From contig NC_010694.1 in assembly GCF_000026185.1 (NCBI RefSeq), positions 3,162,001 through 3,226,000 of the forward strand: a DNA stretch of 64,000 nucleotides, read 5' to 3'. The translations under genes were made by a program, and so were the position numbers. The notes below the pieces were generated by a model. That model did no database searches. It was not told the DNA's origin and saw only the letters and a program-made list of their open reading frames with translations. Below, piece after piece: positions 9,230 through 17,611 of the stretch; positions within the stretch are counted from its first letter, which is position 1; each line of letters opens with the position of its first letter. The stretch is from Erwinia tasmaniensis Et1/99. GTDB lineage: Bacteria; Pseudomonadota; Gammaproteobacteria; Enterobacterales; Enterobacteriaceae.

Positions 9230-10315
9230 ATGCAGGCATCGCAGTTTTCACAGCAGGTACTGGACTGGTATCAGCGCTATGGACGTAAAACTCTGCCGTG
9301 GCAGCTGGAAAAAACGCCTTACAAAGTCTGGCTGTCCGAAGTGATGCTGCAGCAAACCCAGGTCGCCACCGTCATTCCCTACTTTGAGCGCTTTATGGCA
9401 CGTTTCCCCGACGTGAGCGATCTGGCCGCCGCCCCGCTGGATGAAGTGCTGCATCTGTGGACCGGCCTCGGCTATTACGCGCGTGCGCGCAATCTGCATA
9501 AGGCGGCAAAAACCGTGGTGGAGAAGCACGGCGGGGTGTTCCCGCAAACCTTCGCGGAGGTCGCCGATCTGCCCGGCGTCGGTCGTTCAACGGCGGGGGC
9601 CATTCTGTCACTGGCGCTGGGCAAGCACTTTCCTATCCTTGATGGCAACGTCAAGCGTGTGCTGGCCCGCTGTTATGCCGTCGCGGGCTGGCCTGGCCGC
9701 AAAGAGGTGGAAAAGCGCCTGTGGCAAATCAGTGAAGAGGTGACTCCCGCCGACGGCGTCAGCCGGTTTAATCAGGCGATGATGGATATCGGCGCGATAG
9801 TGTGCACACGCTCGAAGCCTAAGTGTGAGATCTGCCCAGTGAATAGCGGCTGCATGGCGTATGCTCACGGCAGCTGGGCACAGTACCCGGGTAAAAAACC
9901 TAAAAAAACGATCCCAGAGCGCACCGGCTGGCTGCTGCTGATGCAGCAAGGTCAGGACGTATGGCTGGAACAGCGCCCGCCGGTCGGACTGTGGGGCGGA
10001 TTGTTCTGCTTCCCGCAGTACGCTACCGAGTCCGATCTGCGCGCGGCACTGCGCGCACGCGGGGTCGATGACAGTAAACTGCAACAGATGAACGCTTTCC
10101 GCCATACCTTCAGCCATTTCCATCTGGATATTGTGCCCGTCTGGCTGGATCTGCCTTCTGCCCGGCTGGCAATGGATGATGGCGCGGGTCTCTGGTATAA
10201 CTTAGCGCAGCCGCCCGCCGTGGGGCTGGCCGCACCGGTGGATCGCCTGCTACAGCAGCTGCGCCAGCCACAACAAATGGCGCTGAACGCTTGCGCGACA
10301 GAAGAGGAAAAGTAA
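9230..10315 (+). CDS. mutY: Adenine DNA glycosylase MutY
   Basis: 361 residues from ATG 9230 ([14 protein letters not shown]), the conserved start; an alternative TTG 57 bp upstream is in frame but unsupported. Features in order are the helix-hairpin-helix [13 protein letters not shown] with the following [13 protein letters not shown] segment that holds the catalytic Asp, the 4Fe-4S loop [17 protein letters not shown], and a C-terminal NUDIX-like domain ([11 protein letters not shown]…[11 protein letters not shown]) that reads 8-oxoG. It removes A opposite 8-oxoG. The stop overlaps the yggX start by one base. Confidence 0.97.
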
Positions 10316-10587
10316 TGAGCCGCACTATATTTTGTACGTTCTTGCAACGTGATGCCGAAGGACAGGATTTCCAGCTCTATCCTGGAGACACCGGTAAACG
10401 TATCTTTAATGAGATTTCGAAAGAGGCCTGGTCAAAATGGATGGCAAAGCAGACCATGCTTATCAATGAAAAGAAACTGAGTATGATGAATCCTGATGAC
10501 CGCAAACTGCTGGAACAGGAGATGATTAAGTTCTTGTTCGAAGGTCATGAAGTTCATATCGAAGGTTATACCCCGCCGGAAGAATAA
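10315..10587 (+). CDS. yggX: Iron-sulfur/oxidative-damage protection protein YggX
   Basis: 90 residues from ATG 10315 ([13 protein letters not shown]), overlapping the mutY stop. The conserved Cys7 and the segment [19 protein letters not shown] identify the family. YggX is a SoxRS-regulated Fe(II)-trafficking protein in E. coli and Salmonella that protects Fe-S clusters, which fits its coupling to the Fe-S enzyme MutY. An in-frame ATG-like extension of eight codons upstream is inside mutY and not used by the family. Confidence 0.96.
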
Positions 10588-10638
10588 GCGTTGGGCCTCA
10601 ATGAGGAGGCCTTATAAATTGTGGGCAATGTACGAAAA

Positions 10639-11718
10639 ATGAACAAGAAACTGATTTCTTTACTAATTATCGCACCGTTATTGATATCCTGCTCCAGCAA
10701 GAAACAGAACGTCTTCCATGAAGAGTGGGTTAAAGACACCAATGCCTTTGATATTTTGATGGGACAGTTTGCCCACAACATCGAAAATATCTGGGGGATC
10801 AATGAGGTGCTGATAGCCGGCCCGAAAGACTATGTGAAGTACAGCGATGGCTACTACACCCGCAGCCATATCAACTTTGAAGCCGGTAGCATCACCATTG
10901 AAACCATCGCCGGGACTGACCCAACGGCCAGCCTGCGTCAGGCGATTATCACTACCCTGCTGATCGGTGAAGATCCCAGCAACGTCGATCTCTATTCTGA
11001 CGCCAATGATATTCAGACAGGCAAAGAGCCGCTGCTTTACGGCCAGGTACTGGATAACACCGGGCAGCCCATTCGCTGGCAGGGGCGCGCCGCCAGTTTT
11101 GCGGACTACCTGATCCAAAATAAACTACAGCGGCGCAATTCCGGACTGCATACGATCTGGTCGGTCACCATCCCGATGGTGCCAAACCATCTCGACAAAC
11201 GTGCGCATAAATACCTGCCTATGGTGCGCAAAGCCGCAGAGCGCTACGGCGTCGATCAGTCGCTAATCCTGGCGATTATGCAGATTGAATCCAGCTTTAA
11301 CCCCTATGCGGTAAGCCATGCTGATGCCCTGGGCCTGATGCAGGTCGTGCAGCATACTGCCGGTCTTGACGTTTTCCGCATGAAGGGGAAATGGGGCAAA
11401 CCCAGCCGCAGCTATTTGCTGGACCCTGAAAACAACATTGATGCCGGAGCAGCCTATCTCTCCCTGCTTCAGGGCAGCTATCTTTCTGGTATCAATAACC
11501 CAACCTCACGGCGCTATGCGGTCATTACCGCCTATAACGGCGGAGCGGGTAGCGTGCTGCGGGTGTTTTCCAGCAATAAAGATCGTGCTTTCAACACGAT
11601 TAACGGCCTGTCACCTTCAGAGGTTTACCAAACGCTGACCAACAAACACCCGTCGGCCGAGTCACGCCGTTACCTGTATAAAGTGAACAACGCCCAGAAG
11701 GGCTATCACCGTTACTAG
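10639..11718 (+). CDS. mltC: Membrane-bound lytic murein transglycosylase C
   Basis: 359 residues from ATG 10639. A lipoprotein signal peptide ends in LLISC (Cys18). The N-terminal DUF3393 part covers about 30-190 and contains [17 protein letters not shown]. The SLT catalytic domain follows, with [17 protein letters not shown] carrying the catalytic Glu, ALGLMQVV, and [17 protein letters not shown]. It cleaves the MurNAc-GlcNAc bond of peptidoglycan to 1,6-anhydro products at the outer membrane. The order yggX-mltC is as in E. coli. Confidence 0.96.
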   Translation: MNKKLISLLIIAPLLISCSSKKQNVFHEEWVKDTNAFDILMGQFAHNIENIWGINEVLIAGPKDYVKYSDGYYTRSHINFEAGSITIETIAGTDPTASLRQAIITTLLIGEDPSNVDLYSDANDIQTGKEPLLYGQVLDNTGQPIRWQGRAASFADYLIQNKLQRRNSGLHTIWSVTIPMVPNHLDKRAHKYLPMVRKAAERYGVDQSLILAIMQIESSFNPYAVSHADALGLMQVVQHTAGLDVFRMKGKWGKPSRSYLLDPENNIDAGAAYLSLLQGSYLSGINNPTSRRYAVITAYNGGAGSVLRVFSSNKDRAFNTINGLSPSEVYQTLTNKHPSAESRRYLYKVNNAQKGYHRY

Positions 11719-12215
11719 TTTTCCCTCCTTTTATCACGTCGGGCTCAATGACTCCGGGCCCGCCGCCTTCTGCATACCATCACAACGGCAGGTAACATGA
11801 CAAGATACCGCCAAGAAAGCATACTTAGGTGAAAAAACTCTCCGCCTTACCTATTTACGGCAACGTGTCATATCGATTCCTCGATGAAAACAGTTAGCTA
11901 AGTTTAATGTCTGTTGTCAAAAAAAACCGACAACATGCTGTATAATAATCATCCTCTCCCAGGGCGCCCACAAAACCAAATAATAAGACGTTGATATCTT
12001 AGGATTAAAACGCAAAAATTTTTGATATTGCGAGAAAAATTAAAATTAATCTCACTTTTTCACAATTAATAATGATAAATTTATTGAATGTAATGTGAGT
12101 ATAGCAACGATTTTTGCGACTTATACCATTACGGGTAGCAGCCAGCGCCATCACGACAATCACCGCCGTTAGCGATGTTGTACTGGCCGCTATTCTAAGG
12201 ACAGGCTGACTGATT
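11719..12215. other. Intergenic region between mltC and the TetR gene
   Basis: AT-rich, no gene seen. It contains an imperfectly symmetric element GTTGTC (11913-11918) and GACAAC (11929-11934) with a 10-base spacer, immediately before a perfect TATAAT (11941-11946). No matching -35 box lies 17 bp upstream. It could be an operator/promoter of the TetR gene or of nothing at all. In E. coli nupG occupies this interval; no nupG remnant is visible. Confidence 0.35.
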
Positions 12216-12869
12216 ATGGAAAATGAGGTTACCGTGGAACAGAGGGATCCCGTCGACATTCTGGTATTAACGAGAACGCGAGCCAGAACACGTCTCCTAC
12301 TGATTGACACCGCAATAAGACTGTTTGACGGGGGAGCTTTTCCGTCTATTACGGAAGTCGCGCATGAAGCGCAGCTGTCACGCGCCACCGCCTATCGTTA
12401 CTTCCCTACACAAAATGCGCTAGTTTCAGCTATTGTCGCCGCGACGCTGAGCCCGATGGCAGACTGGCAGCCCACCCATCAGGACGTAATTGCGCGTATT
12501 GATGAATTACTCAGTTTCGCATTTCCCCATATGCTGAAGCACGAGGGCACTCTGCGCGCCGCGCTACATCTGTCTTTGACGCAGTGGGCGCGATTACAGT
12601 CAGCCGATTCTCCACCGCGACAGGAAAGGCTGGTGCGCAGTAATCACGCGGCGATACTGTCGCTGGTCACGCTGCCGCTAAAGGACGAACTGACCACGGA
12701 GTTAAACGATCGCGTGGTGCGCGCACTGTCACTGGTTTATGGTTCAGAGATTTTTCTGGTCATGAAGGATATTTGGGGCTGCGATAACGATGAGCTGCAG
12801 GAGATAGGTAAGTGGATCGCCAAAGCGATCGTTCATCAGGCGCGTGAGGATGCGCGGGCAACAGAATAG
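12216..12869 (+). CDS. TetR/AcrR family transcriptional regulator
   Basis: 217 residues. The N-terminal helix-turn-helix spans about residues 27-73: RTRLLLIDTAIRLFDGGAFP, then ITEVAHEAQLSRATAYRYFP with the family recognition helix. The C-terminal ligand domain (75-217) is all-helical and not assignable to a known ligand. It lies between mltC and speC where E. coli has nupG. No obvious target transporter gene is adjacent, so its regulon cannot be named. Confidence 0.85.
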   Translation: MENEVTVEQRDPVDILVLTRTRARTRLLLIDTAIRLFDGGAFPSITEVAHEAQLSRATAYRYFPTQNALVSAIVAATLSPMADWQPTHQDVIARIDELLSFAFPHMLKHEGTLRAALHLSLTQWARLQSADSPPRQERLVRSNHAAILSLVTLPLKDELTTELNDRVVRALSLVYGSEIFLVMKDIWGCDNDELQEIGKWIAKAIVHQAREDARATE

Positions 12870-12901
12870 CGCCGCGGACACATCTCAACATCTGCATTAA
12901 A

Positions 12902-12923
12902 GGGGCGACGTGTTCGTCGCCCC
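12902..12923 (-). terminator. Terminator of speC (convergent hairpin)
   Basis: GGGGCGACG, loop TGTT, CGTCGCCCC is a perfect 9-bp stem between convergent TetR and speC genes. On the minus strand it is followed by TTT only, so it is a compact hairpin with a short U tract that probably ends speC transcription and may work in both directions. Confidence 0.65.
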
Positions 12924-12929
12924 AGCAGG

Positions 12930-15074
12930 CTATTTAGCGATCACATATCCCTGCAGGTGCTTAATACCGTTTTCATCGGCTGCCGCATACACGCCCTGCA
13001 ACTCTGGTGAGAAGCCAGGCAGTAGGTTAAGTCCCTCTTCGAGCGCTAAAAAGTAGCGCTGAACCGCCCCGCCCCACACTTCTCCCGGCACTACGCACAG
13101 CACGCCCGGCGGATAAGGCAGTGCGCCTTCAGCAGCAATGCGCCCTGCGGCCTCCGAGACAGCGACCAGTTCGACGTTGCCACGGATAAATTCGATATTG
13201 GCATCCTGGGGGTTCATCGCAACCTGGGGCAGCGTTTGTTGACGGAACATCGCCTTTTGCAGGGCCTTTACGTCGTGGCTGACATACAGATCGTGCATCT
13301 CCTGACACAAACGGCGCAGGGTATAATCTTTATATCGCACCGCATTTTTACGATAAATAGTCGGCAGCACGTCGCGTAGCAACGCATCCTCTTTAATATG
13401 CTGCTCAAACTGCGCCAGCTTTGTCACCAGCCGGGCCATCTTCTCCGCACTCTCCGCCGGGGTTAGCAAGAACAGAATTGAATTCAAGTCGCATTTTTCT
13501 GGTACGACACCATTCTCACGCAAATAGTTGGCAAGAATAGTCGCCGGGATACCAAATGCGGCATATTTACCGCTGGCGGCATCAATACCCGGCGTCGTCA
13601 ACAGCAGCTTACAAGGATCGACCAGGTATTGATCCTTTTCATAGCCTGCAAAGCCGTGCCACTGCGCCCCTGGCGCAAAGCTGAAATAGCGGGCGTCACT
13701 GGCGATGGTCGCATTCGGCGCATTCTGCCACGGCTGACCGTCAACGTCGTCAGGTATAAACGGCTTGATCATGGTGCAGCGTTCAAGAATGGCCTTACGC
13801 GCTTCGATACCGAGCATCACACACTCGTGCCACAGGCGACGTCCGGCTTCGCCCTGGTGCATCTTTGCATTGATGTCCAACGCGGCAAACAGCGGATAGA
13901 AAGGGCTGGTAGAAGCATGCAGCATAAAGGCATTATTCAGGCGTTTATGACTGCAAAAACGCGGCTGGCCGCGAATATGATTATCTTTCTTGTGGATTTG
14001 AGAGGTCTGAGAGAACCCGGCCTGCTGTTTATGTACCGACTGCGTGACGAAAATACCGGGATCGCCGGGTTGCAGATCGAGCAGCAACGGCGAACAGGCA
14101 GCCATCACCGGAATAAACTGCTCATAACCGACCCATGCCGAGTCAAAAAGAATGTAATCGCACAAATGCCCAATGCTGTCGAGCACCTTACGGGCGTTGT
14201 AAACCGTGCCATCGTAGGTACCAAGCTGGATCACCGCCAGGCGGAACGGACGTGCATCATCGGTGCGATCGGCTGCCACCTGAGAAATCTGCTGACGAAT
14301 ATAGGCTTCATCAAAGCAGTGCGCGTCAATACCGCCGATAAAGCCAAACGGGTTGCGCGCGGTTTCAAGATAAACCGGCGTAGCTCCAGCCTGGATTAGC
14401 GCACCATGATGGTTAGATTTATGGTTATTGCGGTCAAATAACACCAGGTCGCCACGGGTCAGTAGCGCATTGGTCACCACTTTGTTGGCGCTGGACGTGC
14501 CGTTCAGCACAAAGTAGGTTTTATCTGCATTAAACACCTTAGCGGCAAATTTTTGCGCGTGTTTCGCGGAACCCTCGTGGATGAGCAAATCGCCGAGCTT
14601 CACATCGGCGTTGCACATATCCGCACGAAATACATTCTCACCAAAGAAGTCGTAAAACTGACGCCCGGCCGGGTGTTTTTTGAAGAAAGCACCGCCCTGA
14701 TGGCCAGGACAGGCAAAGGTGCTGTTCTCCATCGCAACATATTTAGTCAGCGTGTGAAAGAAAGGAGGCAGTAGCTTTGACTGGTACTCTGCCGCGGCAG
14801 ATTCCAGCATCGCAGCATCGTCTGCATCCCCATTCAGTACGCCATCGACCTGCGGTAAGTCCACCGCCTGTGAAACGTCGTCCAGCGCGATAAAGACCGG
14901 TAGCGCAAAGCCGGTGTGGCGTAACAGTGCCAGCATACCGGATCGGGAGTCACTGACGGAGAGCACCACCGCCGCCACATCGGTAAAATCTGTGTTATCC
15001 AACGTAACGACTTCACGCCCGGTACGAAGGTGAATAGCCACGGTCGTGCTGGCTGCAATTTTCAAAGGGGTCAT
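12930..15074 (-). CDS. speC: Ornithine decarboxylase, constitutive type (SpeC)
   Basis: 714 residues, matching the 711-residue E. coli enzyme. Group III PLP decarboxylase layout: an N-terminal wing domain (about 1-105), a PLP-binding domain with CPGHQGGAFFKKHPAG and SVHKQQAGFSQTSQ (the lysine forms the Schiff base), then a C-terminal domain ending LLPGFSPELQGVYAA. It converts ornithine to putrescine and CO2. It closes the backbone block, since the next gene to the right belongs to an accessory fimbrial operon. Confidence 0.95.
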   Translation of the reverse strand: MTPLKIAASTTVAIHLRTGREVVTLDNTDFTDVAAVVLSVSDSRSGMLALLRHTGFALPVFIALDDVSQAVDLPQVDGVLNGDADDAAMLESAAAEYQSKLLPPFFHTLTKYVAMENSTFACPGHQGGAFFKKHPAGRQFYDFFGENVFRADMCNADVKLGDLLIHEGSAKHAQKFAAKVFNADKTYFVLNGTSSANKVVTNALLTRGDLVLFDRNNHKSNHHGALIQAGATPVYLETARNPFGFIGGIDAHCFDEAYIRQQISQVAADRTDDARPFRLAVIQLGTYDGTVYNARKVLDSIGHLCDYILFDSAWVGYEQFIPVMAACSPLLLDLQPGDPGIFVTQSVHKQQAGFSQTSQIHKKDNHIRGQPRFCSHKRLNNAFMLHASTSPFYPLFAALDINAKMHQGEAGRRLWHECVMLGIEARKAILERCTMIKPFIPDDVDGQPWQNAPNATIASDARYFSFAPGAQWHGFAGYEKDQYLVDPCKLLLTTPGIDAASGKYAAFGIPATILANYLRENGVVPEKCDLNSILFLLTPAESAEKMARLVTKLAQFEQHIKEDALLRDVLPTIYRKNAVRYKDYTLRRLCQEMHDLYVSHDVKALQKAMFRQQTLPQVAMNPQDANIEFIRGNVELVAVSEAAGRIAAEGALPYPPGVLCVVPGEVWGGAVQRYFLALEEGLNLLPGFSPELQGVYAAADENGIKHLQGYVIAK

Positions 15075-16259
15075 AGCACAAATCCCAAATATTCAAGGAT
15101 GAGTGGGTGCCGGAGGCACAGCAATAGGAATATGAACAAGCGCACGTATTCCCGGCGAAAGTTGTCAAGTGGGTGTTCAGCAGAGTATTTTACCGCTTCG
15201 CCAGATAGACATCAGTAAAAGCAGATCTCGTCTGTTTTTACTCATGGCCAATTGCCGAGCGCTGGAGGGCCTCATCGTATAGAGGGGCAATTTATCATCA
15301 TGGCAGCACCGCATGGTAACAGGCAGGGCTGCGGCGGTTGAAGGCGCTTACCAACAAGGATAAAAAGCGTTACATCATCTATAACGGCCACCTCGATGTA
15401 CCAGCGTGATGGGGCATATAAACCTACGTAATCATTGCATTTTTGAACAACAGGTACAACCTGAGCAGCCGGATTTATCTATGTAAAAAAAATGATCGTC
15501 AGCCACTAATAATCAACAAACTGAACGTTATATTCCCTTCACACATACCTTCTCGCACTATGCGGTATATTAATTGCAATCAGAAACTTACGCTCTCCCT
15601 TTTAGGGTGGCTGACCGAAAAAATGATTCCGTTCTTTAGCATGTTGTCGAAAATGATTATTCCCGTTGATTGCAGAGCAATTCCCGCATCAGTTAAACCT
15701 ATCACACAAAATGTTGATAATAATGATCAACACTCCTTTTTGTGCCAGGAGTTCTTCGCCAGCATTTAACCGCACCCGCAAAAAAAACCTGATACATGAA
15801 AAACGCAATGCCAATTAACAGCGTTTTTTCAATACCTTAAGACTTGACGACATGCCATTAAAAAGGGAAGAAACGAAGACTGTGAATAGTAACAAATCGG
15901 TTTTGAAACAAAAAAATTTAGAATGAATCAAGCTCAAAAAATCAAGAATACCCCCAAAAATGAACAGCAATGACCGTTGACATAAGATTATTCCTAATGC
16001 TAAATCGGCAAGATATTAGCGTAGGTAAAAAATAAAAACGCTTTATTGCTTCAAATATTAATTATAGGGAAATAATTGAGCCATCTGCGTCTCACTGCCT
16101 CTTTTGAAAAAACAATCCAGCCGGCTAAGTGGATTCGCCATTCATTTATCAGGCACGTTCCTAAGTAAGTTAACTCATTTTGTTTATACACCGTTTAATA
16201 CCTGTGGGAACCCCATAAGAGTATTAATAACGCATCATCATTTCAAAAAAGGAGTCAGC
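15075..16259. other. Long AT-rich intergenic region, speC to fimbrial operon 1
   Basis: About 1.2 kb with no convincing gene. A 108-codon frame at 15443-15769 (+) has no recognisable family and looks like low-complexity background. The only promoter-like signal noted is near 15977-16005. The 12-mer AAAAATGATCGT, seen again near the other two fimbrial loci, occurs at about 15488-15499. The region carries the boundary between backbone and accessory DNA. Confidence 0.4.
15977..16005 (+). promoter_or_regulatory. Candidate promoter of fimbrial operon 1
   Basis: A perfect TTGACA (15977-15982) is followed after 17 bases by CTAAAT (16000-16005), a weak -10. It lies about 250 bp before the pilin start codon and points the right way. 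The weak -10 would fit an activator-dependent promoter. Confidence 0.3.
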
Positions 16260-16814
16260 ATGAAAATGCATCGCTCAATCATCGCGCCAGTACTGATGGC
16301 AGGCTGTGTTATCACAATGCCCGCACTCGCTCAAAATACCGTCACCTTCCAGGGTGAAGTCAGTTCGCAAACCTGCACGGTCAACATCAATGGTACGCCT
16401 AATGCCATAGTGATGCTGCCAACGGCCAACCTGGCTAATTTAACCGGTAGCGCGGGTAAAGCGACAGGAGTAACGCCTTTTACCGTTGCTATCAGCAATT
16501 GCACCGCCGTTTCCAGCGCTGATACGGCAATAAAGACTAAATTTCTTGGTCACAACGTCGACAGTGCTACGGGAGTACTTGGCAACCTGGCAACGGTAAG
16601 CCCGGCTAAGGATGTGGGTATCCAAATCACACAAAAAAGTGATGGTACAGGCCCGGTGAATCTGAACGGGCCAACCGCAGTGCCCGGACTGGTCCTTAAG
16701 CAGAATGAGACCAGCGCAAGCTACGATTTTGGTGCGCAGTATTATGCACTTAGCAGCGCCCCAACCGCCGGTGCGGTCACCGCAGTGGCAGAATATACCT
16801 TGAGCTATCTGTAA
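16260..16814 (+). CDS. Chaperone-usher major pilin, fimbrial operon 1
   Basis: 184 residues from ATG 16260, chosen because AAAGGAG lies at correct spacing and a signal peptide follows (MKMHRSIIAPVLMAGCVITMPALAQ). The mature protein starts NTVTFQGEVSSQTCTVNING and ends AVAEYTLSYL, the typical pilin pattern: an incomplete Ig fold, a conserved Cys pair, and a C-terminal alternating-hydrophobic strand with penultimate Tyr. It is probably the main shaft subunit, polymerised by donor-strand exchange after export through the usher. A chaperone gene follows 60 bp later. Confidence 0.9.
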   Translation: MKMHRSIIAPVLMAGCVITMPALAQNTVTFQGEVSSQTCTVNINGTPNAIVMLPTANLANLTGSAGKATGVTPFTVAISNCTAVSSADTAIKTKFLGHNVDSATGVLGNLATVSPAKDVGIQITQKSDGTGPVNLNGPTAVPGLVLKQNETSASYDFGAQYYALSSAPTAGAVTAVAEYTLSYL

Positions 16815-16874
16815 TAGGCTTCCCGGCTGTTAAAGGCCGGGATGCTTAACATTCCTTTTTTTGTAGGTTTCCCA

Positions 16875-17588
16875 ATGAAAAACATACTGAGGTGTTTACC
16901 CGCGACTTTTCTTTTCCTTGCCAGCGCCCATGCAAGTATCGTCATGACCGGCACACGCATCATTTTTCCAGCGGACAGCAAAGAAAAAACGCTTCAGTTT
17001 ACCAATCCCGATCCTGTGCCCTATGTACTGCAGCTTAGCGTGAGCAAAACGCCGGACGGTGAGGGTGAAAAAGACGAAGATGTGCCCTTTATCATTTTAC
17101 CGCCATTTTCCAGAATGGAACCTCACAGCGGTCAGTCCGTGCGCCTGAATCGGCTGGAAGGAAGCCTGCCAGAGGATCGCGAGTCGGTGTTTTATCTCTC
17201 ATTTAGCCAGATCCCGGCATTAGATAAAAAAGATAACGATCAGAATAAACTGCTGCTGGCCATCACCAGCAAAATCAAAATTTTCTACCGTCCTGCCGGT
17301 CTGGACAGCAGCCCGGAAAAAAGTGTTACGGAGTTAATTATTCAGGCCAGAGATAGAAACCTGCTGCTGAAAAATCCGACCCCTTACTATATCAATCTGC
17401 AAACCATTTCAGCCCGACATAACGGCAAGGATATTTCTCTTATCGATTCCGTGATGATTGATCCGAAATCAGAAAAATCAGTCAGGCTACTGCCCGCATC
17501 GGGGAACGTAACCCGTGGGGAAAAAATCAAAATGGTGACGGTAAACGACTATGGTGCAGGTCAGATCACTGATACGGAATTAAAATAA
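16875..17588 (+). CDS. PapD-like periplasmic pilus chaperone, operon 1 (first)
   Basis: 237 residues from ATG 16875; the frame opens 33 bp earlier, but the signal peptide MKNILRCLPATFLFLASAHAS starts here. The PapD family features are the N-terminal strand IVMTGTRIIFPADSKEKTLQF, the G1-strand alternating region around LPEDRESVFYLSFSQIPALDK, and IKIFYRPAGL before the second Ig domain. It folds and escorts pilins to the usher in the periplasm. The operon carries a second, different chaperone after the adhesin gene. Confidence 0.92.
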   Translation: MKNILRCLPATFLFLASAHASIVMTGTRIIFPADSKEKTLQFTNPDPVPYVLQLSVSKTPDGEGEKDEDVPFIILPPFSRMEPHSGQSVRLNRLEGSLPEDRESVFYLSFSQIPALDKKDNDQNKLLLAITSKIKIFYRPAGLDSSPEKSVTELIIQARDRNLLLKNPTPYYINLQTISARHNGKDISLIDSVMIDPKSEKSVRLLPASGNVTRGEKIKMVTVNDYGAGQITDTELK

Positions 17589-17611
17589 TTTAAACGATCA
17601 AGGCAGGTATC

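Noticed and set aside
15443..15769. 108-codon frame in the speC-fimbrial gap
   Set aside because: No recognised family, no ribosome-binding site, AT-rich background composition.
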